Source of the DNA: JAISDD01 sp031553935
GTDB lineage: Bacteria > Bacillota > Syntrophomonadia > Syntrophomonadales > Syntrophomonadaceae
DNA: 64,000 nucleotides
Assembly (NCBI GenBank): GCA_031553935.1
Contig: JAVBKS010000003.1
Coordinates: 76,025-140,024, forward strand
Reading direction: 5' to 3'
Shown here: piece after piece, positions 34,003 to 43,065 of the stretch
How positions within the stretch are numbered: the first letter of the stretch is position 1
Layout: every line of letters starts with the position of its first letter
Made by a program: the position numbers and the translations under genes
Notes under the pieces: model-generated
Database searches by the model: none
What the model was told of the DNA's origin: nothing
What the model saw: the letters and a program-made list of their open reading frames with translations, nothing else

Positions 34003-34875
34003 ATGGTTCTTGCAGTGATAGATATAGGCACTAACTCGTGCCGACTCTTAATACAGGATATAAAAGACGGAATTCCTAATACGATCAAGAGGTCTATAGA
34101 AACTCCGCGTATCGGCAGAGGGGTACACGATAGCGGAGTAATATCCGCGGAGGCAATGGACAAAACAGAAAAGTGTTTACGCAGATTTATGGAGGATACT
34201 AGTTCTAGCGAAGTCGTACGTTTGCGTGTTTTCGCAACCAGTGCCTTGAGAGAAGCTGCTAATAGCTTTGAATTCATTGGTCGGATAAAAGAAAACTTGG
34301 GAATTAGTATAGAAGTGATTTCTGGTGATGAAGAAGCTGAGCTGAGTTATATAGGGGTTAGTAAAGGGTTGGCACTGAATAGCCCCGTTCTGGTTGCCGA
34401 TTTAGGCGGTGGAAGCACAGAATTTGTCTGGAAGAGCAATACGCTCGTAACTATATCGATTCCCCTTGGAGCTGTTCGTGCTTATGAAAACCGTGCCGAT
34501 CTAGACATGATTAGGGAAGCTCTGAACCCATTGCTTACATATAAAAATCAGATTGATAAACTTCCTCTAGTTTTCGTGGGTGGAACCGCAACTACTTTGG
34601 TTGCCATAAAAAAGCGACTAATCAATTATGATCCTATGCAAATCCATGGTGAATTTTTGACCAGCCAAGAAATTAGGGATTGTATTTATATGCTAAAAGC
34701 ATTATCGCCGGAAAAGAGAAAAAATCTTCCCGGTCTAGAAGCTGGCAGAAGCGACATTATAGATACTGGAGCCACAATAGTTTATTCGATAATGGAATTG
34801 TTGGAAAAGGATTATATAACTATCAGTGAAAGCGACATATTAAATGGGGCAATATGGAAATTATTCGAAATGTAA
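34003..34875 (+). CDS. Ppx/GppA family phosphatase (exopolyphosphatase-like)
   Basis: 290 residues, the short one-module form. The ASKHA-fold motifs are AVIDIGTNSCRLLI at the N terminus, ATSALREAAN, ISGDEEAELSYIGV and the phosphate-2 loop VADLGGGSTEFVW, with FVGGTATTLVA near the end. Members hydrolyse polyphosphate or pppGpp; short forms lack the C-terminal HD domain of E. coli enzymes, so the substrate is not certain. GAGGGAG precedes the ATG. It stands alone after a terminator. Confidence 0.93.
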   Translation: MVLAVIDIGTNSCRLLIQDIKDGIPNTIKRSIETPRIGRGVHDSGVISAEAMDKTEKCLRRFMEDTSSSEVVRLRVFATSALREAANSFEFIGRIKENLGISIEVISGDEEAELSYIGVSKGLALNSPVLVADLGGGSTEFVWKSNTLVTISIPLGAVRAYENRADLDMIREALNPLLTYKNQIDKLPLVFVGGTATTLVAIKKRLINYDPMQIHGEFLTSQEIRDCIYMLKALSPEKRKNLPGLEAGRSDIIDTGATIVYSIMELLEKDYITISESDILNGAIWKLFEM

Positions 34876-34966
34876 TGGTTTCTACCCTAAAAGTATCACT
34901 TAACATGCTGCATTATGGCGAATATAGATGAAATTTGCCAACAAATAATTCTTGATGATTTCGGGT

Positions 34967-35000
34967 TTTGACAAGGTTCATAGATTATCCCTGTTATAAT
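34967..35000 (+). promoter_or_regulatory. Spo0A-dependent-type promoter of spoIIE (21-bp spacer)
   Basis: A perfect TTGACA (34968-34973) and perfect TATAAT (34995-35000) are 21 bp apart. Bacillus spoIIE and spoIIG promoters have the same over-long spacer and need Spo0A. The -35 overlaps TTTTGACAA, one base from the inverted Spo0A-box core TTTCGACAA. Confidence 0.7.
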
Positions 35001-35031
35001 TGGACAAACTCACGTTTAGGGGATGATGCAT

Positions 35032-37494
35032 TTGGACGTTTATCCATTTCAAAGAGTGCAGGAAGCAAGTTTTAAGAATACAAATAGACGAAAAAAAGAG
35101 AAAAATAGCCGACAGAAATTTGAGGCAAAAAAAATCGTAAGTAAAGCCCAAAGCTATGTACAGAATTTTGGAGCCCAAATTATCAGCTATGATAACTTAT
35201 TCCTAGTTGTTGGCGCGTTAATATTATCGCGAGCGATTATTTTAGCGGAGTTATTGCCTTTTCTATTTGCTTTTGTAGCTGGACTTGGTCATCGCAGCAA
35301 GCCCAAATTGATCATTGTTGTGGCAGCGGCAATGATCGGCACTATTATTAATCACTCCGCATTCATGATGTGGTCAAATCTATTGACCATTCTTATGCTG
35401 GGAATAGTCCTCTATTGGCACAGGACCCCGCCCAACCGCATTATTTGGGGTATACCCGTCTTAACCGGTGCCACGATTTTCTCAGTCAAAACCATTCTGT
35501 TATTCTCTTTGGGTTTTACGCTCTATGGTTTAATGGTAATTATTTTTGAAGCGATTATTAGTGGCATATTAAGTTTCATAATGCTCACCATAGAAGAAAG
35601 CTGGCAAGAAAAAAAGCAAATGCAAGACTATACTTTCGAGGATCAGGCTTCAATTGTGATTCTCGGAATCGGTTTGATTATTGGGCTAATGAATGTTAAT
35701 TTTTTCGGACTTAGCTGCGGGGGGATTTTGTGCCGTATGATCATTTTGGGGGCCGCTTTTATTTGGGGAAGCGGTGGTGGTACAGTGGTCGGGGTTGGAG
35801 CGGGTTTTATCCCATCCTTATCAACTGCTGTTTTGGCTGAATCTATCGGCATGTTTGGCATTTCGGGATTATTAGCGGGCTTATTCCGCAGTTTTGGAAG
35901 CATTGGCAGTATAGTTGGTTTCATATTAGGAGTATTAGGTTTTTCACTTTTTCAAAATGATTCGCAGCTTATTATCTATGGTCTTTGGGAGACTGGAATT
36001 GCAGCTTTATTATTTTACTTAATTCTTCATTTTTGGGGCCACAAAATTGTTTTCGTGCGCGGAGAGAGTATCCACTATTTAAGTGCTAATGCAGCGCTTG
36101 AGAAACCTGTCAAGGCAGATGATGGCGCAATGATTGCACGCGTGCAAGGCTTAGCAGATGTTTTCGAAGAATTAAGCAGCACTTTTAGTCATAGCTCCTC
36201 CCCTAATAATCAACCTAATAGTTCCTATCTTGATTTTCTTTATGAGTCTGTCAATCAGGATTTTTGTCAAAAATGTACTCGTTTCGATAGGTGCTGGGGC
36301 CGAGACGCCCATGTGTTATCTCGGGAAATTATGGATTTGTTTGCCATTGCTGAGACTGAAGGAGAATTATTATTTGATGATTGTTCAAGGGAATTCAAGA
36401 AAATTTGTATTAGAGCAAAAGATATGGTGCGGGAAATAAATAGAAACTTTGAAACCCTAAGAATTAATCATTATTGGGCAGAAAGATATGCTCGATCCCA
36501 AGAGCTTGTGTCCAAACAGTTGCAAGGCTTAGGTAAAGTTATTCGCCAGCTGACTGAGGAAATTCCTGATAACCCCACGCTAAACCATGAAATTAAGGCT
36601 AGTATTATCGCCGGCTTAATACGGATGGGCATAAAAGGGACTGATGTTCAGATAGAAAGAGATTCTAATCAAAGAGCAATAATTACTTTGCGAATCGAAG
36701 GCTGCAGCCAAACAAATAATTGTGTTGACAATATAGCGCCCGCTTTATCTAATCTATGGGGAGAGCCCCTTACTGTCAGCGCGAAGAAGTGTACAGCAAC
36801 CAGGCGGGCTAAGTCTTGTCAAGTGGTATTGACCGGCAAACCTAATTACAAAATAGATTATGGCACGGCTCAGGTTAGCAAAGAATCTGTCTGCGGCGAT
36901 AGCTTTGCAATCACTACATTACCGCAAAGTAAAGAGTTAATTGCTCTAAGTGACGGTATGGGTGTTGGAGAGAATGCCTGCGGAGATAGCCAGGTTGCTA
37001 TTAGTTTATTAGAAAAGCTGCTTAGTAATGGATTTGACAAACAAGTGGCATTGGAAACAGTCAATTCAGTATTGATGCTTCGCAGTACTCGAGAAAGCTT
37101 TGCGACCTTAGACATGGTGATGGTTGATTTACACTCTGCAGAAGCTGATATTATTAAAATTGGAAGTGCACCGACATTTATTAAAACTGCGTCACAAATA
37201 GAGACAATTGTATCGAATACTTTACCAATCGGAATACTCAACAGCATTGATATGGTTGCAAAAAAAAGACAACTTGCTCCTGGAAGTATGATAATATTAG
37301 TTAGCGATGGTGTCTTAGAATTGTCACGAACTAAGAGCAGGGATATATGGATTCCTGATTTTATGAATTATTTAAATGAGAAAAACCCGCAGACAGTTGC
37401 AGAAATGATTATCAACCGCGCCTTAGCTGAGTGCAAAGGCAGACCGGAAGATGACATGACCGTTATTTGTGTGACTATCGAATTAGCCGATTAG
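35032..37494 (+). CDS. spoIIE: Stage II sporulation protein E, PP2C phosphatase
   Basis: About 820 residues; TTG at 35032 lies 9 nt after AGGGG, while the ATG at 35023 abuts it. Up to ten membrane helices occupy roughly residues 55-345, a central regulatory region has a CQKCTRFDRCWG cysteine motif, and a C-terminal PP2C domain has metal-binding motifs CGDSFAI, SDGMGVGENA, VSDGVLE and EDDMTVI. SpoIIE dephosphorylates SpoIIAA-P at the polar septum, releasing sigma-F. The 21-bp-spacer promoter fits its Spo0A control. Confidence 0.96.
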   Translation: MDVYPFQRVQEASFKNTNRRKKEKNSRQKFEAKKIVSKAQSYVQNFGAQIISYDNLFLVVGALILSRAIILAELLPFLFAFVAGLGHRSKPKLIIVVAAAMIGTIINHSAFMMWSNLLTILMLGIVLYWHRTPPNRIIWGIPVLTGATIFSVKTILLFSLGFTLYGLMVIIFEAIISGILSFIMLTIEESWQEKKQMQDYTFEDQASIVILGIGLIIGLMNVNFFGLSCGGILCRMIILGAAFIWGSGGGTVVGVGAGFIPSLSTAVLAESIGMFGISGLLAGLFRSFGSIGSIVGFILGVLGFSLFQNDSQLIIYGLWETGIAALLFYLILHFWGHKIVFVRGESIHYLSANAALEKPVKADDGAMIARVQGLADVFEELSSTFSHSSSPNNQPNSSYLDFLYESVNQDFCQKCTRFDRCWGRDAHVLSREIMDLFAIAETEGELLFDDCSREFKKICIRAKDMVREINRNFETLRINHYWAERYARSQELVSKQLQGLGKVIRQLTEEIPDNPTLNHEIKASIIAGLIRMGIKGTDVQIERDSNQRAIITLRIEGCSQTNNCVDNIAPALSNLWGEPLTVSAKKCTATRRAKSCQVVLTGKPNYKIDYGTAQVSKESVCGDSFAITTLPQSKELIALSDGMGVGENACGDSQVAISLLEKLLSNGFDKQVALETVNSVLMLRSTRESFATLDMVMVDLHSAEADIIKIGSAPTFIKTASQIETIVSNTLPIGILNSIDMVAKKRQLAPGSMIILVSDGVLELSRTKSRDIWIPDFMNYLNEKNPQTVAEMIINRALAECKGRPEDDMTVICVTIELAD

Positions 37495-37517
37495 GGCCTA
37501 GGAAAACCGGGAGCAGG

Positions 37518-38903
37518 ATGAAGAACAGAGTAAAAGAATTTATCTTAGATCACAAGCTTATTGAGCCAGGTGATCACATTATAGTCGGCTTATCAGGAGG
37601 ACCAGATTCAATGGTCCTCTTGCATATTTTATACTCTTTGACGCAGGAACTAGATTTTTCGATTATCGCTGCCCATCTTAATCATAATTTGCGCGCGGAG
37701 GCAAAAGCGGAAGAAGATCTGGTAAAAGAATGCTGCCAAAGATTAGGGATTAAACTTGTGGTTGAGTCACAAGATATTGCAGCCATAGCCAGAATGAAAA
37801 AAAAATCTCTTGAATTAACCGGACGTGAAGCCCGCTACACATTTTTAGCCAATCTTGCGGCTAATTATCGGCAGGGTAAGGTCGCAACCGCCCACCATCT
37901 CAATGATAATGCAGAATCCGTTTTATTGCATTTCTTGCGCGGAAGCGGTTTGAAAGGCCTGCGCGGCATATTAGCTAAGCGCGACAGACTCATCAGGCCA
38001 ATGCTAGGTATTGCCAAGTCAGAAATTTTGGCCTACGCGAAATTAAATGAGATACATTTTTCCCAAGACTTAAGCAATATGGATACGAATTACACCCGCA
38101 ACCGAATTAGACGGGAATTGCTTCCCCTAATTGAGGAACACTATAACCCCCGAATTACAGCAAGTTTAAATAGATTGGCGCAGATTGTGGCCGAAGAGGA
38201 TCAATTCCTGGATCGTATTGCTGAACATTTTTGGAGCCAGGTGGTTACCGAAAATACTGCAGACTATATATCAATTGATACCCAAAAACTGTTATCGACA
38301 GATATAGTTGTGCAAAGGCGTATTATTATGCAAGCCCTGCTTAAACTGCAAAATTCTCATAAAGACTGGGAAAAACACGATATTGATCGTATTATTGATT
38401 TATTGACAAAGGACGGCTCAGGCAAAAGCATTCCCCTGAAAGGCGGGATTAAAGCTGCTAAAGTCTACGGGGAATTGATAATCAATTCCGGTTTTGAAAA
38501 AACATCTGGTTTTTGCTATCAGGTCACAGTTCCCGGCGAAGTTTATTGTGAAGAATTAAAGTTGCGATTTGATTTCAAAGTGCTGATTTTTGATAGCTTG
38601 TTTACTGATAATGTGAAAAATAGAGATGAATATCCGGACTACAATGGGGGGAGATTGTATATTAGATCGTGGCTTCCCGGTGATGTCATAAGGATTCCAG
38701 GTCTACACGGACGCAAAAAACTAAAAAAATGGTTTAATGAAAAGCAAATTCCCGTGCATGAAAGATCGAGAATCCCGCTGCTTGCTAACGAGCATGAAGT
38801 TCTTGTCATCCTAGGTTTTCAAGGACAGGGCAATTGCCGTATTGCATGGGGTGAGCAAGAATTAATCCAGGTATCATGGGATTCATATACATCGATAAAA
38901 TAA
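37518..38903 (+). CDS. tilS: tRNA(Ile)-lysidine synthase
   Basis: The ATG at 37518 follows GGGAG; an earlier in-frame start at 37467 lies inside spoIIE. 461 residues. The PP-loop SGGPDS is at residues 26-31; further motifs are AAHLNHNLR, GREARYTFL, TAHHLNDNAES and RNRIRRELLP. The C-terminal TilS domain contains LRSWLPGDVIRIPG-like RSWLPGDVIR and KKLKKWFNEKQIP. It puts lysine on C34 of tRNA-Ile(CAU), changing it to read AUA, an essential step. It lies just before ftsH, as in Bacillus (without hpt between). Confidence 0.96.
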   Translation: MKNRVKEFILDHKLIEPGDHIIVGLSGGPDSMVLLHILYSLTQELDFSIIAAHLNHNLRAEAKAEEDLVKECCQRLGIKLVVESQDIAAIARMKKKSLELTGREARYTFLANLAANYRQGKVATAHHLNDNAESVLLHFLRGSGLKGLRGILAKRDRLIRPMLGIAKSEILAYAKLNEIHFSQDLSNMDTNYTRNRIRRELLPLIEEHYNPRITASLNRLAQIVAEEDQFLDRIAEHFWSQVVTENTADYISIDTQKLLSTDIVVQRRIIMQALLKLQNSHKDWEKHDIDRIIDLLTKDGSGKSIPLKGGIKAAKVYGELIINSGFEKTSGFCYQVTVPGEVYCEELKLRFDFKVLIFDSLFTDNVKNRDEYPDYNGGRLYIRSWLPGDVIRIPGLHGRKKLKKWFNEKQIPVHERSRIPLLANEHEVLVILGFQGQGNCRIAWGEQELIQVSWDSYTSIK

Positions 38904-38994
38904 AAACCCCAATAATTTGAGTCAGGTTGTAAACCAATTTAGTTAATGTTAAACTAAAAAGATGAAATTAACGTGTTTATAGGGAGGAAAAAAC

Positions 38995-40800
38995 TTGGAT
39001 AAAGCCCTGAAAAACATTGCCATATATGTTTTAGTTATATTGTTGGGACTATTTGCAGTTTCGCTGGCATCAAAAGATAATGAGAAGATAGAAAATTGGA
39101 CTTATCCGGATTTCATATCCAATATTGAAAAAGGCCAAGTTGATAACGTTCTGATTGAATCGGATGAATTAGTCTATAATCTTAGCGGAACCACTAAAAG
39201 TGGAACTAAATTTACGGCAACATCGCTTAAAGAGAATAATTTGACAAGTTATTTAGCGGAGAAAAAAGTTAAATACACTATTCAAGCAAAGGCCGGACCG
39301 AAATGGTGGGTTTCGCTTTTGACAACACTCTTTCCCATATTGATACTGATTGCCTTTTTGATCTTCATAATGAATCAGACACAAGGTGGCGGCAATCGGG
39401 TCATGCAGTTTGGGAAAAGCAGGGCGAGACTATTATCTGGAGAACAGGTTAAGGTTACTTTCAAAGATGTTGCTGGAGCTGAAGAAGCTAAGGAAGAGAT
39501 GCAGGAAGTTGTTGAATTTCTTAAGAGCCCCGATAAATTCATTCAGATAGGAGCAAAAATCCCCAAGGGAGTGTTGCTGTTCGGAGCACCAGGTACTGGT
39601 AAGACATTAATGGCTCGGGCAGTTGCCGGAGAAGCAGGGGTGCCGTTTTTCTCCATTAGCGGATCTGATTTTGTTGAAATGTTTGTTGGTGTAGGTGCAG
39701 CCAGAGTTCGTGATCTTTTTGAACAGGCGAAGAAAAACTCGCCCTGTATTGTTTTCATTGACGAGATAGATGCAGTTGGTCGGCAACGTGGAGCAGGTCT
39801 GGGCGGAGGCCATGATGAAAGAGAGCAGACCCTGAATCAATTGTTAGTCGAAATGGATGGCTTTAGCACAAATGAAGGCATTATCGTTATGGCTTCAACT
39901 AACCGTCCTGATATACTTGACCCAGCTTTACTCAGGCCGGGGCGCTTTGATCGCCATATCTTAATAGATAGACCGGATGTTAAGGGCCGGGAGGCGATTT
40001 TACAAGTGCATGTTAAAGAAAAGCCCTTAAATGATGATGTGAACCTTGAAATTCTAGCAAAAAGAACACCTGGATTTACCGGGGCTGATTTGGCTAATAT
40101 GGTTAATGAAGGTGCTTTATTGTCGGCGCGCCGTGGACATAAAGCGATTGGAATGCAGGAACTGGAAGAGGCCATTGAACGTGTAATCGCCGGGCCAGAG
40201 AAAAAAACACGCGTAATCTCCGAAAAAGAGAAGAAGCTAGTAGCTTATCATGAAGCCGGGCATGCTCTGGTCAGCCATCATCTCCCGGATACGGATAAAT
40301 TGCATAAAATCTCTATTATTCCGCGAGGCCGGGCCGGAGGGTATACACTTTTGCTGCCGGAAGAAGACCGCAACTATATTACTAAATCACACCTCTTGAA
40401 TGAAGTTACGATTCTTCTCGGGGGAAGAGTTGCCGAAGCTTTAGTTCTAAATGATATCAGTACCGGAGCTCAGAATGATCTGGAAAGAGCCAGCAATATC
40501 GTAAGAAAGATGATTACAGAGTATGGAATGTCCGATGAATTAGGCTCCCTTACTTTTGGACATAAGAGTGAAGAAGTATTTTTAGGGCGAGATATTTCTA
40601 GAGACCGCAACTACTCAGATGCGATTGCGTTTGCGATTGATAAAGAGGCTGGGCATTTTATGGAAAGAAGCTATACTAAGGCGCAAGCTATCCTTACAGA
40701 GCATATGGATACCTTGCATCAAATTGCCGAAGTTTTAATGGAACAAGAGACCATAGGAGCAGATGCATTTGAGGCTCTGGTTAATGCAGTTCATGCATAA
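38995..40800 (+). CDS. ftsH: ATP-dependent zinc metalloprotease FtsH
   Basis: 601 residues starting at TTG behind GGAGG. Two N-terminal membrane helices frame an exterior domain. The AAA+ module has Walker A GAPGTGKT (residue ~197), Walker B IVFIDEID, the pore loop FVEMFVG and the second region of homology TNRPDILDPALLRPGRFD. The zinc site is HEAGH (~419), with a downstream metal Asp in DLERAS. It degrades misfolded membrane proteins and regulators, including during sporulation onset. Length is typical of Clostridia. Confidence 0.98.
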   Translation: MDKALKNIAIYVLVILLGLFAVSLASKDNEKIENWTYPDFISNIEKGQVDNVLIESDELVYNLSGTTKSGTKFTATSLKENNLTSYLAEKKVKYTIQAKAGPKWWVSLLTTLFPILILIAFLIFIMNQTQGGGNRVMQFGKSRARLLSGEQVKVTFKDVAGAEEAKEEMQEVVEFLKSPDKFIQIGAKIPKGVLLFGAPGTGKTLMARAVAGEAGVPFFSISGSDFVEMFVGVGAARVRDLFEQAKKNSPCIVFIDEIDAVGRQRGAGLGGGHDEREQTLNQLLVEMDGFSTNEGIIVMASTNRPDILDPALLRPGRFDRHILIDRPDVKGREAILQVHVKEKPLNDDVNLEILAKRTPGFTGADLANMVNEGALLSARRGHKAIGMQELEEAIERVIAGPEKKTRVISEKEKKLVAYHEAGHALVSHHLPDTDKLHKISIIPRGRAGGYTLLLPEEDRNYITKSHLLNEVTILLGGRVAEALVLNDISTGAQNDLERASNIVRKMITEYGMSDELGSLTFGHKSEEVFLGRDISRDRNYSDAIAFAIDKEAGHFMERSYTKAQAILTEHMDTLHQIAEVLMEQETIGADAFEALVNAVHA

Positions 40801-40823
40801 TACTGTTTAAAATATAACCTTCC

Positions 40824-40898
40824 AGGGACAGTTATACAGTGTTGTTTTGGTGATTTCGCAACTCCCAAAAGACAAGACCGTATAGCTGTCCCTTTTTG
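40824..40898 (+). terminator. Long-hairpin terminator after ftsH
   Basis: AGGGACAGTTATAC (40824-40837) pairs with GTATAGCTGTCCCT (40880-40893) at 13 of 14 positions plus one wobble, with an inner TTTTGG/CCAAAA pairing, and a T run follows. It ends the ftsH transcript, but its 70-bp nearly continuous palindrome is unusually long for a simple terminator. Confidence 0.75.
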
Positions 40899-40997
40899 CT
40901 TTTCGTTTCGCACGACGTATGGTTTGCGATTTTGTTGTTATCTGCTAGTATTATCATAATCTGCAAAGTAAACAATTAATCATTGGGGAGGGATATA

Positions 40998-42245
40998 ATG
41001 AGAAAGCTTGGAGTGCTAATACTTATTATCAGTACCTTTATGTTTGGAATGCCTAACTTACCTGCCGCAAAAGCACAAAGTGATATAAAGGTCTTACTTG
41101 ATGGCAAAGAAGTGAAATTCGATGTGGGGTTGCACTTTTTGAATGGGAGGACTCTAGTACCCTTTAGAGCTTTGGCAGAAGCGTTACGCGTTAATGTAAC
41201 CTGGGAAGCTAGTACCCAGAGAGTATTTGCCAGTGACGAAAAAAACTCTGTGAGTATGCTAATTGGAGATCCAGTTGCATATATAAATGGAGAGCAGGTG
41301 GTAATGGATATTTCCCCGCTTATAGTCGATGGGCGGGTTTTAGTTCCGCTTCGCTTTTTTGGAGAAGCTTTTGGCTGTGAAATTGTATGGGATGAAAAGA
41401 ATAATTGCATATTAATTACCACCACCACCAAGTCACTAAAAGTTTTGGGCTATTACGCCCTAGGTGACCAGAATACCAGTAGCTGGACGGATCTGTTTGC
41501 AACTCCTTACCCCGAAGCCGGTCCAGGCAAAACAGATATAGTAAAAACTTTGGCTTTGGGTTGGTATAGCATGGATGAGCAGGGTAATTTGCTGACTGAT
41601 AGTGCTACCGGTTGGAGAAAACCAAACGGCTCCGAACAACTATTAGCTGCAGCTAGGAAGTATGAACTGAATACTGAAATGGTTGTACATATGACGGAAA
41701 CTGGGCAAAAGATCACCAAGCTTATAAGCAGTGACGAAGCTACCAAAAGCGCAATTCAATACATGGTGAGTGAGTCTTCTAATTACCAAGGAATTAATCT
41801 TGATTTCGAAGGCTTAGGTTTTAAAGCTGACCAAGATGAAATAGACCGAACCCGGGCACTATTTAATAATTTCGTTAATCAACTGGCTTTAGAACTCCAT
41901 GCTAAGAACAAGAGCCTTACTCTGTCCCTACATCCTTTAAATAGTAATTACCAGGGCTATGATTATAGTGGATTAGGCTCGTATGCAGATAAAATTATCA
42001 TTATGGCTTATGATTATGGGCAGCAACCTGAACCCCAGTCTGCCGTTGAAGAAGCCGTGCAAAAAGCACTTGAATATGTTCCGGCTGATAAACTGTATTT
42101 AGGGATTGCTGTAAATAATGAGAACCCTGAAAGTTTAGCCGGGAAAACGGAAATTGCAAAACGCTATGGACTTGAGGGTATAGCTCTATGGCGTCTAGGG
42201 CTGGTAAGTGATGATATGTGGAAGGCAATTGGATCAAATATTTAA
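40998..42245 (+). CDS. Secreted glycosyl hydrolase, GH18-like with copper-amine-oxidase N-terminal-like stalk
   Basis: ATG at 40998, 6 nt after GGGAGGG. 415 residues. A signal peptide (MRKLGVLILIISTFMFG) is followed by about 120 residues of the copper-amine-oxidase N1 domain type (VLLDGKEVKFD...GRTLVPFRALAEAL...VLVPLRFFGEAFG), a common cell-surface module. From ~140 a GH18 barrel has the catalytic motif GINLDFEG (DxxDxDxE-like, proton donor Glu in DFE) and IIMAYDYG. It probably cleaves peptidoglycan or chitin-like GlcNAc linkages; a role in spore cortex lysis, as in SleL, is possible. Confidence 0.88.
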   Translation: MRKLGVLILIISTFMFGMPNLPAAKAQSDIKVLLDGKEVKFDVGLHFLNGRTLVPFRALAEALRVNVTWEASTQRVFASDEKNSVSMLIGDPVAYINGEQVVMDISPLIVDGRVLVPLRFFGEAFGCEIVWDEKNNCILITTTTKSLKVLGYYALGDQNTSSWTDLFATPYPEAGPGKTDIVKTLALGWYSMDEQGNLLTDSATGWRKPNGSEQLLAAARKYELNTEMVVHMTETGQKITKLISSDEATKSAIQYMVSESSNYQGINLDFEGLGFKADQDEIDRTRALFNNFVNQLALELHAKNKSLTLSLHPLNSNYQGYDYSGLGSYADKIIIMAYDYGQQPEPQSAVEEAVQKALEYVPADKLYLGIAVNNENPESLAGKTEIAKRYGLEGIALWRLGLVSDDMWKAIGSNI

Positions 42246-42297
42246 AAGATGAACCAAGAAATTATCCAGTTATAATCGTAAGGAGAGAAGGGCGATT

Positions 42298-43026
42298 ATG
42301 TTCCGCTTATTTAGTATGCTTGTAAAGCTTATTGTTATTGTCCTTATTATGCTGGCATTAGGAAAGCTGGTACTTAATATTTCAAGCTCCAGGCAATTTA
42401 TGGCATGGGGAGAGCCTATAACAGCATTAGATAAGGAAAATAAAGTGATTGCGCTTACCTTTGATGACGGGCCCAGCGAAAACACGGAAAAAATTCTTAA
42501 TAAATTAGCCGAACTAGATGTAAATGCAACTTTTTTTCTGATCGGCAGCGAAATTGAAAAAAATCCTGGGGCTGCGAAGGCGATAATTGAAAGCGGCCAC
42601 CAAGTAGGTAACCATTCCTACTCCCACAAAAGAATGATTTTCAAAACTTATGGGTTTTGCAAAGAGGAAATCGAAAAAACCGATCAGCTGATTAGAGCTT
42701 CAGGTTACCAGGAAAGAATACTTTTTCGACCGCCTTATTTCAAGAAACTCCTAATATTGCCATATTATTTAGATAGACAGAAGCGATCTGCCATTTTATG
42801 TGATATTGAACCGGAAAGCGCCTTAGGTTATCGGGCAGCGCCCAATGAATATGGGGATTATATTATATCTCATGTGCAACCGGGGTCAATAATCCTATTG
42901 CATCCTATGGTTAACACCGACACGGTTCTGGAAGCACTAGACATTTTCGTTCCTTATCTTAAAGAGCAGGGCTATGAATTTTGTCTCCTGAATGAAGGAT
43001 TAAATTTTACAACAACGGATTTATAA
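42298..43026 (+). CDS. Polysaccharide deacetylase (NodB homology)
   Basis: 242 residues. One N-terminal membrane anchor precedes the NodB domain: TFDDGPSENTEKIL (catalytic Asp and metal Asp), metal-binding HSYSH in VGNHSYSHKRM, and RPPYFKK. AAGGAGAG precedes the ATG. The family removes acetyl groups from GlcNAc or MurNAc in peptidoglycan; in spores the PdaA branch makes muramic lactam, but the exact substrate is not decided by these motifs. It is separated by 52 bp from the GH18 gene and 39 bp from folP. Confidence 0.9.
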   Translation: MFRLFSMLVKLIVIVLIMLALGKLVLNISSSRQFMAWGEPITALDKENKVIALTFDDGPSENTEKILNKLAELDVNATFFLIGSEIEKNPGAAKAIIESGHQVGNHSYSHKRMIFKTYGFCKEEIEKTDQLIRASGYQERILFRPPYFKKLLILPYYLDRQKRSAILCDIEPESALGYRAAPNEYGDYIISHVQPGSIILLHPMVNTDTVLEALDIFVPYLKEQGYEFCLLNEGLNFTTTDL

Positions 43027-43065
43027 GTTATTATATTAGCACTAAAATTAATGCAGAGGTTTTAA

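Noticed and set aside
38927..38955. Promoter before ftsH, TTGTAA-N17-TAAACT
   Set aside because: Only four of six matches in each hexamer in AT-rich DNA; too weak to list as a feature.
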